Positions 15,914 to 24,684 of a stretch of 36,882 nucleotides of DNA are shown in pieces. The DNA lies in contig DF820475.1 in assembly GCA_000739535.1 (NCBI GenBank), forward strand, positions 151,685-188,566. The letters are read 5' to 3'. Below the pieces are notes generated by a model. It searched no databases and was not told where the DNA came from. It saw nothing but the letters and a program-made list of their open reading frames with translations. Position 1 is the stretch's first letter. Each line of letters opens with the position of its first letter. Made by a program: the position numbers and the translations under genes. Origin of the DNA: Candidatus Vecturithrix granuli. Its GTDB lineage: Bacteria; Moduliflexota; Moduliflexia; Moduliflexales; Moduliflexaceae.

Positions 15914-17074
15914 TTACGAGGCATTCCAGAGAGATGTCAACACCGCCAGATAATCGTTTTTCTGCATGGGGCGGGGGTTATCCGGGTTGCTGCCGTTGAT
16001 GGCAGAATTATGCGCCAATTCTTCAAAGTCTTCTGCCTTGATCCCCAGACTCCGAAAATCGGGCAATTGGACATCACGCGCAAGCTGTCGCACGGCCTCA
16101 ACCGCTTTCTGCGCGCCTTCTTCAAGGCTTGCGTAGGTTATGCCCATGGCCGTGGCAATGCGGGCGTAGCGTTCCTGACAGTATGCCATGTTATAGGCCA
16201 TCATCTCCGGCAGGACAACCGCATTGCAGACGCCATGCGGGGTATCATACTTTCCGCCCAGGGCTTCCGCAATGCAATGCACCGCGGCCACATCAGAATG
16301 ACTGAAAGAAATCCCGGCCAACAAACTCCCCAATAACATCCCGGCGCGGGCTTCCATATTCTTACCGTCAACAAAGGCCGTTTTCAGATATTTCGTAATT
16401 AATTCAACCGCATATAACGCCGCAGCATCCGCCAGTGGTTCGGCGACCGTGGCAGTATAGCCTTCAATTGCATGGGTGAGCGCATCCATGCCGGTAGCGG
16501 CAGTTAAGGCCGGCGGCATGGTCACGGTTAAAGCCGGATCCACCAGCGCAATTTTGGGGGCCGTATTAGCATGTTTGACAGTAAATTTAAAATGCTCCTG
16601 AGTATCAGTAATGACCGCACCAAACGTCACTTCACTGCCAGTGCCAGCGGTGGTCGGGATGGCAAGCAGCGGCAGAATTTTTCCGGTAATATTTTTGCGA
16701 TCCGCAAAGCGACGCACAGGGCCGTCATGGGTTGCGACCACGCTGATCGCTTTGGCGCAGTCGATCGGACTTCCTCCGCCAATTGCCACGATACAATCGG
16801 CGTCTAACAGCCGCGCCTGTTCCGCGCCGTGCTGAACATTCCGGTCTTTGGGATTCGGCTCGACTTCATCAAAGATCACAAATCTGGAATTCGCTTCTTC
16901 CAATTGCTGTTCAATACCAGCCAGAAGACCGGATGAACGAATCCCCCTGTCTGTCACCACCAGCACATTTTTCGCTCCCCATTGTTGGATATGATCGCGC
17001 AAGGTCCCGGAAACTCCCACTCCATACTCTATTTTCGTGGGCAATTCATACGTAAAAGATTTAAGTAGATTCAT
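15914..17074 (-). CDS. Iron-containing alcohol dehydrogenase
   Basis: A group III NAD(P)-linked alcohol/aldehyde oxidoreductase of 386 residues, the usual length. The nucleotide-binding GGGSPID is at 99-105 and TTAGTGSEVT at 141-150. The metal ligands match the family pattern: D197 and H201 in GMDALTHAIEGY, H266, and H280 in DTPHGVCNAV. The start at 17074 lies about 115 bases after a good promoter (17189-17217). Substrate specificity (butanol, propanediol, lactaldehyde or other) cannot be decided from sequence. The downstream side is a repeat-filled gap. No aldehyde dehydrogenase neighbour suggests a pathway. Confidence 0.95.
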   Translation of the reverse strand: MNLLKSFTYELPTKIEYGVGVSGTLRDHIQQWGAKNVLVVTDRGIRSSGLLAGIEQQLEEANSRFVIFDEVEPNPKDRNVQHGAEQARLLDADCIVAIGGGSPIDCAKAISVVATHDGPVRRFADRKNITGKILPLLAIPTTAGTGSEVTFGAVITDTQEHFKFTVKHANTAPKIALVDPALTVTMPPALTAATGMDALTHAIEGYTATVAEPLADAAALYAVELITKYLKTAFVDGKNMEARAGMLLGSLLAGISFSHSDVAAVHCIAEALGGKYDTPHGVCNAVVLPEMMAYNMAYCQERYARIATAMGITYASLEEGAQKAVEAVRQLARDVQLPDFRSLGIKAEDFEELAHNSAINGSNPDNPRPMQKNDYLAVLTSLWNAS

Positions 17075-17188
17075 TGATTAAGTTGGTTGATTCGAGTGCA
17101 GCGGGACTGACAACGCCAGGAAATCAGTTCCGTTGCGCCTGAACAACTCCACTCTACGAGTAATTTCAATTAAATTGAACCAGTGCGT

Positions 17189-17217
17189 TATATAATGGGA
17201 AGATAATTTTTTGTCAA
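17189..17217 (-). promoter_or_regulatory. Candidate sigma-70-type promoter for the alcohol dehydrogenase
   Basis: On the minus strand TTGACA (17217-17212), a 17-base spacer, then TATATA (17194-17189). It lies between the chemotaxis receptor stop and the dehydrogenase, so the two genes can be transcribed separately. Confidence 0.6.
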
Positions 17218-17242
17218 CCTCAATTTTCCTGGTTGTCGCATA

Positions 17243-19168
17243 TCACATATCCTCAGAGCTCTGCTCATGTAGGTCTTCGCGGGACAAAGGAGTAGAGTCT
17301 GAAGTTTCCTTTCGGGAACCATCCGGATGCTCATCCTGTCCGCTGTTGAAAAAGGCCAGAAGTTCTTGAAGTTGTTTGGCCTGGGCAGACAGATCTTCCG
17401 CTATCGTGGCTACTTCTTCCGAGGTCACCGAGTTTTGCTGCGTGACCTGATCGAGACGTTGGAGCGCCAGATTAATTTGTTCGCTGCTTGCGTGCTGCTC
17501 CCGGCTGGATGCGCTGATTTCCTGTACAAGCTCTGCGGTTTTTTGAATATCCGGGACGAGTTTTTTCAACATCGCTCCGGCTTTTTCACTAATACCGACC
17601 GAAGAGGCGGATAATTCATTGATTTCAGTCGCCATTGCCTGACTGTGTTCCGCAAGCGTACGTACCTCGGCCGCTACGACCGCAAAGCCCCGGCCATATT
17701 CCTGGGCGCGGGCTGCCTCAATCGTTGCATTTAGAGACAACATGCGAGTTTGGCTGGCAATGTCTTCGATCATCGCAACCCGCTCAGCGATTAGCTGCAT
17801 CGAACTCACCGCTTCGCGGACGGCAATGCCGCTTTCGTCAGCATCGCGCGCCGCCTGCATTGCTATTTTTTCCGTCTGGGTTGCATTGGTGCTGTTCTGC
17901 GCGATATTCGCCACCATTTGTTCTATTGAAGACGAAGCTTCTTCAGCCGCTGCGGCCTGTTGTGTCGCGCCTTCGGCCATGCGCGTGGAACTCGTATTCA
18001 TTTGCTGGCTGCGCGCCACCAGATTGGCAGCGACCCCCTGCACATTGACGGTAAATTCGCGGAGTTTGCCGATCATCCCTTCAAACGCGGCCGCGAGTTG
18101 TCCGATCTCATCGTTGCGCCGCGCGGGCAGTTTGACGTTCAATTCTCCGGTCGCCAGTTGCTGCGCCACATTCACGATGGCATGCACTGGTTGAATGACT
18201 GACAGGTTCAAAGAAAACATGACGATCACAGTGAGCACCGGCAACAGGATCATCGAAATGAACAGCAGGAACATGGTGAGTTGGCCCACCTGTTCCAGAC
18301 GCCGTGTGGCCTGTTCCGCTTCGGTTTGCCTCTCCTCTCCGAGCGTTTGTAAAGACAACTGCGCTGCTGCGTTGGTAAACTGTTCGTTGGCTGTTGCGAT
18401 CATGTCCACGATCAGGCCTTGCGCCTGATTCGAACTGTTCTGAAAGGCTTTCAGGGTTTCGATTTGTTGAAAGAGTTGTTGAAATAAGGGATCAATGCGC
18501 TGATCCTTGTCAATTTTCGTGATTTCAGTTCGCAGAAATTGTCTGTTTCGCGCAATAATCCCCTCGTCTTCTTCCCGGAAACTTCCTGATATCAGGGCAT
18601 TTAAGGCCAGTAACGTTACCTGATTTAAACTTTTGAGCACATACGCAGAAAGCGCGCTCTCCGCGCTGGTATTCGCGCCGAGCACCTGGCCCATCTCGGC
18701 TTCTGCGAGTACGGTGGCTATTTCACTCTCAAGCTGCTGATACAGGTCGTTGATAGTTTGCCGCATGGTCGTCAGGACCACTTCCCTTTCCTGGGCGAGG
18801 CGTTCCTGTTCGTCCACCAGGTTAAATACATTTTGACTGGCGTTGATAAATTTTGGGGTTTGTTCGCTGAGGACGTTTTCTTGTTCGACCTCCGCGTAGT
18901 CTTTCCGAAGGGCTTCACCTTTTGCCGATAACTCAGCTTGTTCGTTCCGCGAGAAACTGCCGGCAGCGACGGCCTCAGTCACCAGGCGCATCATAGCATT
19001 CTTCCAGGCACTGAGTTCTTGAATAATGGCAAGTTTTTCGTTCACCTGCTCGCGTACACGCTGGCTGTTTTGCAGCACTCGATAGGTAAACACGCTAGTA
19101 ATCAGCAACGCGAGCGACGCGAACAGAGTAATTCCTCCCATGATCCTGACTTTCTGTTTGATCGTCAT
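17243..19168 (-). CDS. Methyl-accepting chemotaxis protein
   Basis: A transmembrane chemoreceptor of 641 residues. The first membrane helix is at about 10-29 and the second at 298-320, enclosing a helical sensor of about 265 residues with no recognised ligand domain (probably four-helix type). A HAMP linker (321-372, [20 protein letters not shown]) is followed by the methyl-accepting signalling domain. Its hairpin tip, [20 protein letters not shown] then [20 protein letters not shown], at 467-506 binds CheA/CheW. No C-terminal CheR-binding pentapeptide is seen. No other chemotaxis genes are in the window. The ribosome site is weak. Confidence 0.96.
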   Translation of the reverse strand: MTIKQKVRIMGGITLFASLALLITSVFTYRVLQNSQRVREQVNEKLAIIQELSAWKNAMMRLVTEAVAAGSFSRNEQAELSAKGEALRKDYAEVEQENVLSEQTPKFINASQNVFNLVDEQERLAQEREVVLTTMRQTINDLYQQLESEIATVLAEAEMGQVLGANTSAESALSAYVLKSLNQVTLLALNALISGSFREEDEGIIARNRQFLRTEITKIDKDQRIDPLFQQLFQQIETLKAFQNSSNQAQGLIVDMIATANEQFTNAAAQLSLQTLGEERQTEAEQATRRLEQVGQLTMFLLFISMILLPVLTVIVMFSLNLSVIQPVHAIVNVAQQLATGELNVKLPARRNDEIGQLAAAFEGMIGKLREFTVNVQGVAANLVARSQQMNTSSTRMAEGATQQAAAAEEASSSIEQMVANIAQNSTNATQTEKIAMQAARDADESGIAVREAVSSMQLIAERVAMIEDIASQTRMLSLNATIEAARAQEYGRGFAVVAAEVRTLAEHSQAMATEINELSASSVGISEKAGAMLKKLVPDIQKTAELVQEISASSREQHASSEQINLALQRLDQVTQQNSVTSEEVATIAEDLSAQAKQLQELLAFFNSGQDEHPDGSRKETSDSTPLSREDLHEQSSEDM

Positions 19169-19378
19169 CTCAAGGAACGCCTCGCCTCTGATCAGCCTGC
19201 GAGCACGGCTGGCTGACCGAGGGGGCGCATTGTGAAAGATCGCGGATTATCTATACTCAATGATGGCGTACTCGCCGACTTTACTCGCAGTACCCGCCAT
19301 CTGGAGAATTATATCCTACAGCGATTCAGATCTATTTTTTCCAGTACCCGCAGCCGACCCAGGTATTTCTTCCGTCTT

Positions 19379-19615
19379 TCAGGACAATTTTTTGAAAAGA
19401 GGCTCTTTCATTTCGACCTTTTTTGTGTATGGATTGATCCTGTCATATTCCAACCAGAATTCGTCATGCTCTTGAATGAATTTGACTTCCTCGACGATCA
19501 CTTTAGCGTTTTGGGCAAGCGGCGAAAGCTCTTCTGTGGCAGGGGAAACAGCGGGCAAACCAACGATCCCCAGGATAAGCAGAACAATGACACACCATGC
19601 GAGGTATGTGAACAT
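19379..19615 (-). CDS. Small single-span membrane protein, possibly frameshifted at its C-terminus
   Basis: 78 residues from the ATG at 19615, chosen because AAGGAGAG sits seven bases upstream. An N-terminal hydrophobic stretch (about residues 3-23, YLAWCVIVLLILGIVGLPAV) is a signal anchor or signal peptide, followed by a soluble charged part (EEVKFIQEHDEFWLEYDR). The frame ends shortly after a run of six A. One extra A would continue it through VLKDGRNTWVGCGYWKK to a stop at 19332, which looks like real protein, so a one-base loss or sequencing error is possible. Family not recognised. The 115-bp element at 19736 lies in its upstream region. 19169-19378 holds no other gene. Confidence 0.55.
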   Translation of the reverse strand: MFTYLAWCVIVLLILGIVGLPAVSPATEELSPLAQNAKVIVEEVKFIQEHDEFWLEYDRINPYTKKVEMKEPLFKKLS

Positions 19616-19735
19616 AACACACTCTCCTTGCGGTTCGGAAGGTTTACGATAAAGGAATTCATATTCCCCCCAGGTCAGATGAACGCACTGCGTTCCCGGC
19701 ACACGCCGTGCCATCGAAGGATACATAAAAATATG

Positions 19736-19850
19736 GGTAGTGGCTACCTTGTACATGATGACCGGTCGTCGAGCGGAGTCGAGACGAGCACGCAGACGTT
19801 CCCTTCGACTTCGCTCAGGGAACGTTCATCATGTACAGAATACCACTACC
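19736..19850. mobile_element. 115-bp MITE-like element, second copy, with 8-bp target-site duplication
   Basis: GGTAGTGG...CCACTACC ends with imperfect inverted repeats of about 25 bp, flanked by AAAATATG on both sides (19728-19735 and 19851-19858). Same length and ends as 4025-4139, but the arms between the ends and the loops have different sequence while still pairing. The two internal hairpins have stems TCGTC/GACGA and ACGTTCCCT/AGGGAACGT around the conserved 12-base loop. It supplies the TAG that ends the relic frame at 19851-20346. Confidence 0.85.
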
Positions 19851-20346
19851 AAAATATGGACATGGAAATGGATTTGTCAACGATTTTTTGGCGGAATTTT
19901 ATCTCTTCCAGCAGATTGACAAAGGCGCAGCGGATCGAACTCTCGTTGCGCGTGCCGCCAAAGCTTTTATATTGAATGTTTTCATCTATCGAGGGTAAAT
20001 CCGGCCGGTCATCCCACACACTTGAGGCAATCATGGTCAATGCGGATACTCATTCCGGATTTCTCAGGGCGACAAGCTGGGCAATCATCCCACCTAAGAA
20101 CATGCGTACGATATGGGCTTTGAGGACATGATAGAAATTCAGGACTCTCACCGCATCGTCAGCCATACCTTCCATATCATATTCCGGCTGACCCGGCTGG
20201 TATGACGTCGAACGACCGACATCACGCTTGTCATATCGCATGACAAGCCTTCCCCTATCAGCCAATCGCTGACAAAATTCCGCATCCCATTTGATACTAC
20301 CCATTGATGCCGTGATAACGGGGCGTCCGAACAAAATACCTACCAT
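19851..20346 (-). pseudogene. Decayed alpha/beta-hydrolase fused to a restriction-type relic
   Basis: One reading direction with several lesions. From 20346, EFCQRLADRGRLVMRYDKRD then VGRSTSYQPGQPEYDMEGMA matches the N-terminal half of an alpha/beta-hydrolase. The nucleophile elbow normally reads GMSLGG; here it is RMFLGG, so the catalytic serine is lost. An in-frame TGA (20052-20050) replaces the Arg of the usual HPERV, after which VSALTMIASSVWDDRPDLPS continues in frame. Another TGA lies upstream (20352-20350). The frame then switches to YKSFGGTRNESSIRCAFVNL, which resembles the N-terminus of type ISP/IIG restriction-methylase proteins. The end is cut by the 115-bp element. Two gene relics joined by deletion; not functional. 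Confidence 0.75.
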
Positions 20347-20420
20347 AGTTCAAGCGTGTACTTGAATCGCCAGTGCCATCCCGCGATGTGCCCTGTCTTA
20401 CCAAACGACTGGGGCTGAAT

Positions 20421-22961
20421 TTACTTGGTCAGCACACCTTTCATGCCCCCTGAAATCAGCGCGGAGAGTCCGGCTAAGACCTGGGGTAGTCTGATGCCGC
20501 CAGGCGAGGCCAGATATTTCGGTTCCCACACCGGATCAAATTTCTCTTTGTACTGACGTAATCCCTGGAAATTATAAAAATGTTCGCCATGTTGAAATAA
20601 AAGATTGCTTACGCGATTCCACAATGGCGCGGCAATCCGATTTTCGATACCGGAGAGTGGGGCCATGCCTAAACTAAACCATGCATACCCCTGCTGTTTA
20701 CCCCACAACATTAATTGCACAAACAGATATTCCATGACATTCGCTGGCGCCTCCGATGTATAGCGCATCAGATCAATAGAGAGTTCTGCTTGCTGTCCGC
20801 TGCACCAGAGATTAGCAAAGGCGACAATATTACCCTGGTGGTGGACAATCCCTAATGGTGTTTGCATCAAATACTCTGGATTGAAAAATCCCAGTGAGAA
20901 CCGCTTTTCACTGGTGTTTTTCCGGGCCAACCAATCATCCGAAATCCGCTGGAGTTCCGGCAACAGGGCCGCAACCGCATCCGCCGGTAAGACCTCAAAC
21001 TGGCTGCCTTCCTTTTCAAATTTCCGCACGATATACCGTTGACTCTTGTGCTGGCTGCCTTCCAGCGAAAAAGTTGCCAGAGGCACGCGGGCATCTTCCC
21101 CAAGCTTTAAAAGGGTGAGTCCTTGATCAATGTATAACGGCAGATAACGCGTACTCACCTCATGGAATACCGGCCACCCATCATGACGATCGCACAGCTC
21201 ACGAAACTGCCAGACCAATTCGGCATACTCGGATTCTGCGCCGATAGGATCGCCCAGCGCGATCCAATTTTGGCCTTCAACCCCATACATGATAAACGCA
21301 GTGGCCTGTGGACTTAAGAGAAAGCGTTTATCCCCCAACAAAGCCAGGTGTGCCTCACTGCGAGGCGATGTGCTGACCAGACTACGGATTTTGGACAGAT
21401 CTTCCGGAGAGACACTAACTGGTGGAGGGGCGACAGGACGCAAAAGTTTCACAAACGCCAGACAACCAACCACGATGATTGCTCCCACCGAAGCCCGTAG
21501 CGCCCGCGGCGCATTGCCGTGCAGACTGAATTGCCACCAGAGTTCATGCGCATAAGTCACATGTTTATGCGCGAAAAACCCTAGCCAGAGAGAACAGACC
21601 AGGACGCCAGCAATCGCAATCCCCCATCCCGGCGTAAAACGTTCATTCAGAAACGAAGTTTGCCGGTAAAATTGCGTCCGGCAGAGGAATAAGGCGAATA
21701 ACATCAGTGTGAGAATGAGCGCTTCTTCATAATCGAAACCTTTCAACACCGAGAACACAGTCCCCGCGCCTAACAGAATCATGGTCAATACATACGCCCC
21801 GTCCAAACGGCGTTGTAACCCTCGCGCCAGCAGCAGTAGACCAACGCCAGCGATACTACCCAGGAAATGCGAGAGTTCGATCACCGGCAGCGGCAATAGA
21901 TCTTTCAGTACCTCAAACCGGCTTCCTACTGGAGGAGTCGCTCCGGAAAATAACAGAATGATGCCGCCGAGGAAGATCATGGCGGCAAACAGTTCAGGAA
22001 TGATGGGGGATAACCAGCGGTTCACCAGTTCGAACGTCTGTTGCAAGGCTGTCTGACGTCGCCGAAATTCCTGGCCGGTCAGCAAAATTCCGGCTATCGC
22101 CAGAGGGAACAGGTAATAAATGACGCGGTAAACCAGAATTGCACCTAACACAGCATCCGCCGGTAGATAAGGCTTCAATAAGACAATCAGGAGGGTTTCC
22201 AACACGCCGACGCCGCCCGGAACCTGGCTTAGGATGCTCAGGGTGTAGGCTAACAGAAAAAGCCCCAAAAAGTGCGGATAAGAGATCGCCTGATGCGCAG
22301 GGAGCAAGACATAAAACGTCCCACTGGCGCAAACCCAATCCAGGCTTGAGGCGAGAATCTGACCGAGGGCAATCGGCGGCGCGGGCAAAGCAAATTCCCA
22401 GTTGGCAATGGTTAATCGCCGTTTGTATAGCCATACACCTGCCACATAGCTGCTGAGCACCAGCAGGAAGATAGCGCCTAAGCCGCGCGTCGAGAGGCCA
22501 TGCACCGAGAACGATGCTGGCAGCACAGGGGGAGCAAATGTAAAGATAAATCCGCCTAACGCAAGTATCCCCAGCCAAAACGTCGCGCCACAAAAGGCCA
22601 CAAGCTGTGCAACCTCGATCGCCGATAATCCTAGAAGGGAATACAACCGGTAGCGGAGCGCGCTCGTGACCACCGGATGGCTGATCGTATTGCCCAGCGC
22701 ATAGACGATAAACGCGGTAAACATCACTTGCGTTCGCCGCAAGGCGTGCCCCAGATAGCGTATGGCTAACAGATCATATCCTGTCATCATCGTGTAGCCG
22801 CCCAACATGAGCACGAACGCAGCCAGGATTTTGGCAGCAGACAGGTTTTTGATTTGCCGGAAAATGTCATGATAATGATAGGCTTTAAGTTCATGATACA
22901 AGAGCCATAAAGCCGCGGCAAAGATCGCCAGACTCAACCATTGCATAAGTTTTTTCTTCAT
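20421..22961 (-). CDS. mprF: Phosphatidylglycerol lysyltransferase/flippase MprF
   Basis: Membrane protein expected to add lysine (or another amino acid) from tRNA to phosphatidylglycerol and flip the product, which lowers susceptibility to cationic peptides. The 846 residues match the usual size. About 14 hydrophobic segments span residues 8 to 515, including the flippase motifs ALGNTISHPVVTSALRYRLY (90-109) and SQVPGGVGVLETLL. The soluble C-terminal DUF2156/GNAT-like synthase domain (about 545-830) shows WIALGDPIG, FHEVSTRYLPLYIDQGL, SEKRFSLGFF and SLGMAPLSG. It is complete, with no lesion. A 14-bp hairpin lies just upstream of the start (22987-23030). The amino acid used cannot be told from sequence. 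Confidence 0.95.
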   Translation of the reverse strand: MKKKLMQWLSLAIFAAALWLLYHELKAYHYHDIFRQIKNLSAAKILAAFVLMLGGYTMMTGYDLLAIRYLGHALRRTQVMFTAFIVYALGNTISHPVVTSALRYRLYSLLGLSAIEVAQLVAFCGATFWLGILALGGFIFTFAPPVLPASFSVHGLSTRGLGAIFLLVLSSYVAGVWLYKRRLTIANWEFALPAPPIALGQILASSLDWVCASGTFYVLLPAHQAISYPHFLGLFLLAYTLSILSQVPGGVGVLETLLIVLLKPYLPADAVLGAILVYRVIYYLFPLAIAGILLTGQEFRRRQTALQQTFELVNRWLSPIIPELFAAMIFLGGIILLFSGATPPVGSRFEVLKDLLPLPVIELSHFLGSIAGVGLLLLARGLQRRLDGAYVLTMILLGAGTVFSVLKGFDYEEALILTLMLFALFLCRTQFYRQTSFLNERFTPGWGIAIAGVLVCSLWLGFFAHKHVTYAHELWWQFSLHGNAPRALRASVGAIIVVGCLAFVKLLRPVAPPPVSVSPEDLSKIRSLVSTSPRSEAHLALLGDKRFLLSPQATAFIMYGVEGQNWIALGDPIGAESEYAELVWQFRELCDRHDGWPVFHEVSTRYLPLYIDQGLTLLKLGEDARVPLATFSLEGSQHKSQRYIVRKFEKEGSQFEVLPADAVAALLPELQRISDDWLARKNTSEKRFSLGFFNPEYLMQTPLGIVHHQGNIVAFANLWCSGQQAELSIDLMRYTSEAPANVMEYLFVQLMLWGKQQGYAWFSLGMAPLSGIENRIAAPLWNRVSNLLFQHGEHFYNFQGLRQYKEKFDPVWEPKYLASPGGIRLPQVLAGLSALISGGMKGVLTK

Positions 22962-22986
22962 AAAGATGACCCCAGGAGTAATATTC

Positions 22987-23030
22987 GTGACAGAGAAATT
23001 ACGTCTCTATCTCTGAAATTTCTCTGTCAC
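22987..23030. promoter_or_regulatory. Perfect 14-bp inverted repeat upstream of mprF
   Basis: GTGACAGAGAAATT (22987-23000) and AATTTCTCTGTCAC (23017-23030). It lies 25 bases before the mprF start, in its leader, and could be an operator or a small inserted palindrome (ATATT/AATAT extends the arms). A weak TTGACA on the minus strand at 23094-23089 may be the mprF -35. Confidence 0.6.
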
Positions 23031-23134
23031 AATATATGGATGGGTTTCAGTAAGATATTTGCGAGATAGAATTCTCCTTTGCGCTCATTGTCAAATATTT
23101 TTTCTAGAAACAATTCGTTGCTATAAAATTAAAC

Positions 23135-23163
23135 GTGACAAATTTGTTGTGAAGGGCTATACA
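23135..23163 (+). promoter_or_regulatory. Candidate promoter for the DUF1003 gene
   Basis: GTGACA (23135-23140), a 17-base spacer, then TATACA (23158-23163), 86 bases before the start codon. Five and four matches of six to sigma-70 boxes. Confidence 0.4.
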
Positions 23164-23248
23164 GCTCTCCTGATCCGCGCAATGGTCGTATAAGGCAAAA
23201 AGGGGATATGTGCCCATCTTCAAATGAGAATACGAGAAGGAGTGTGAT

Positions 23249-24004
23249 ATGGAACAACGTCGTAAAATTCTGCCTGGAGAACGCGTGTGCCAAATTTGCG
23301 GGAAAGATGAACACACCACTGAAATTGTCCCTGCTGTGCTCGTCAGGCCTGCTGTTGCAAAGATCATTAAAGAGAAATATCCTGAGTGGTCATCAGAATG
23401 GTTTATCTGTATGGATGATCTGAATCATTACCGTAATGAATATGTGCGGACCTTGCTTGAACTTGAACGTGGTGAGCTGTCTTCGATAGAGCAGGAGGTG
23501 GTGGACAGTCTGCGAACGCATGAATTGCTGGCTAGTCATGTCACTGAAGAATTTGAATCGCACCTCACGTTTGGTCAGCGTCTCTCAGACCGGATTGCGA
23601 GCTTTGGCGGGAGTTGGAAATTTATTATGATTTTTGCAGGCGTTTTATGCGTATGGATGTTCATCAATACTGTGATTTTAATAAAAAAACCGTTCGATCC
23701 TTATCCGTTCATTTTATTAAATCTTGTGTTATCCTGTTTAGCTGCGATTCAAGCCCCGATTATTATGATGAGCCAAAACCGTCAGGAAGCCAAGGATCGA
23801 CTCAGAGCCACCCATGATTACAAAATTAATTTAAAGGCAGAACTTGAAATCCGTCAACTGCATCAGAAGATAGATCATGTCTTATCTCACCAATGGGAAC
23901 GTTTGGTAGAAATTCAGGAAATACAATTGGACCTGATAGAGGAGATCCGAAAATACCGCTCGAAAGAGCTGGTTCCTATCAAACCAGAATCGTCCGCACG
24001 CTGA
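23249..24004 (+). CDS. DUF1003 membrane protein with N-terminal Cys pair
   Basis: 251 residues. The DUF1003 core has two membrane helices (about 124-145 and 154-175) with the conserved FDPYPFILLNLVLSCLAAIQ and, next, APIIMMSQNRQ. The cytosolic N-terminal part holds a CxxC pair (C14 and C17, VCQICGKDE) and a third Cys at 54, a possible small metal site. The C-terminal region (about 180-240) is a charged coiled coil with repeated heptads (LKAELEIRQLHQKIDHVLSH). The start is clear from AAGGAG (23237-23242). The family's role is unknown. It is divergent from mprF across a shared regulatory gap. Confidence 0.9.
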   Translation: MEQRRKILPGERVCQICGKDEHTTEIVPAVLVRPAVAKIIKEKYPEWSSEWFICMDDLNHYRNEYVRTLLELERGELSSIEQEVVDSLRTHELLASHVTEEFESHLTFGQRLSDRIASFGGSWKFIMIFAGVLCVWMFINTVILIKKPFDPYPFILLNLVLSCLAAIQAPIIMMSQNRQEAKDRLRATHDYKINLKAELEIRQLHQKIDHVLSHQWERLVEIQEIQLDLIEEIRKYRSKELVPIKPESSAR

Positions 24005-24159
24005 AACAATTATGACAAACCCGACCCATCCAGATGATATTCCCGGACAACTGTGATGTGAAGGCACACCATTGATTACTCTCTGAGGTCAAACAACTGA
24101 AATCATACCGCTAATTGAAGAAAGGGGTGGGTAAACACGGGTTCGACTTCGAAAAAATG

Positions 24160-24296
24160 TACAGCATTATTCATTGGTGTTGACCTTCTTTATTTGTACC
24201 CCGGACATCCCTGTCCGGGCTGCAAATAGACCGGACAGGGATGTCCGGGGTACAGGTCTGTACAAAGGTGCGTCAATTTAACTGAATAATGCTGTA
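24160..24296. mobile_element. 137-bp nested inverted-repeat element, MITE-like
   Basis: Outer ends TACAGCATTATTCA and its complement (24160-24173 and 24283-24296), with TTGAC/GTCAA further in. Nested inside is a perfect 58-bp GTACCCCGGACA-family palindrome (24196-24253), the same length as the copy at 1317-1374. No target-site duplication is recognisable. 24005-24159 has no gene. Confidence 0.7.
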
Positions 24297-24306
24297 AGGT
24301 AGTGAA

Positions 24307-24453
24307 ATGAGTACACTAAACGATGTGCCTTCCCATCAGGCCTCTGGGTGGAAGAGTCGCTGGTCTTTTATTACAATAACGGTTTCCTTCCTTATTTCAG
24401 ATATTGCTTGCCTTATTTCAGGTATTGCTGGCAGAATTTATCGGTTTTTGTAA
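24307..24453 (+). CDS. Possible 48-residue hydrophobic peptide
   Basis: ATG at 24307 with a weak AAGG upstream. The translation is basic at the start (GWKSRWSF) and hydrophobic after (ITITVSFLISDIACLISGIA), like a small membrane peptide. The 3' part contains a 21-bp tandem duplication (CCTTATTTCAG-TATTGCT-G, two copies at 24393-24432). No family is recognised and it may be chance. 24454-24684 holds only the degP leader. Confidence 0.2.
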   Translation: MSTLNDVPSHQASGWKSRWSFITITVSFLISDIACLISGIAGRIYRFL

Positions 24454-24684
24454 TTTGGCGCCAGTCGCGTAAATGGCTGTTAAAGCCGTGAACGAGATTT
24501 TCTCAGAATATCCTCACAAGTTGGCATCAGATTTGCTTTTAGATCATGGCAGAATGCGTAATGTGCATTGAGTAAATAGCAAGTTAAATAACATTATCTG
24601 ATGCTTGAAATAAGGGAGTGGAATTCTGCACAGTGTTGTTGGAGAATCTGTTCCCTGTTCTTCAAGTCACAGGAGGTTTCGTAT

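Noticed and set aside
15640-15999. 119-residue reading frame on the plus strand
   Set aside because: It is made of repeat DNA and the antisense of the alcohol dehydrogenase end; no ribosome site or family resemblance.
22987-23030. MITE with target-site duplication upstream of mprF
   Set aside because: The flanking bases (TAATATTC and AATATATG) do not match exactly, so insertion is not shown.
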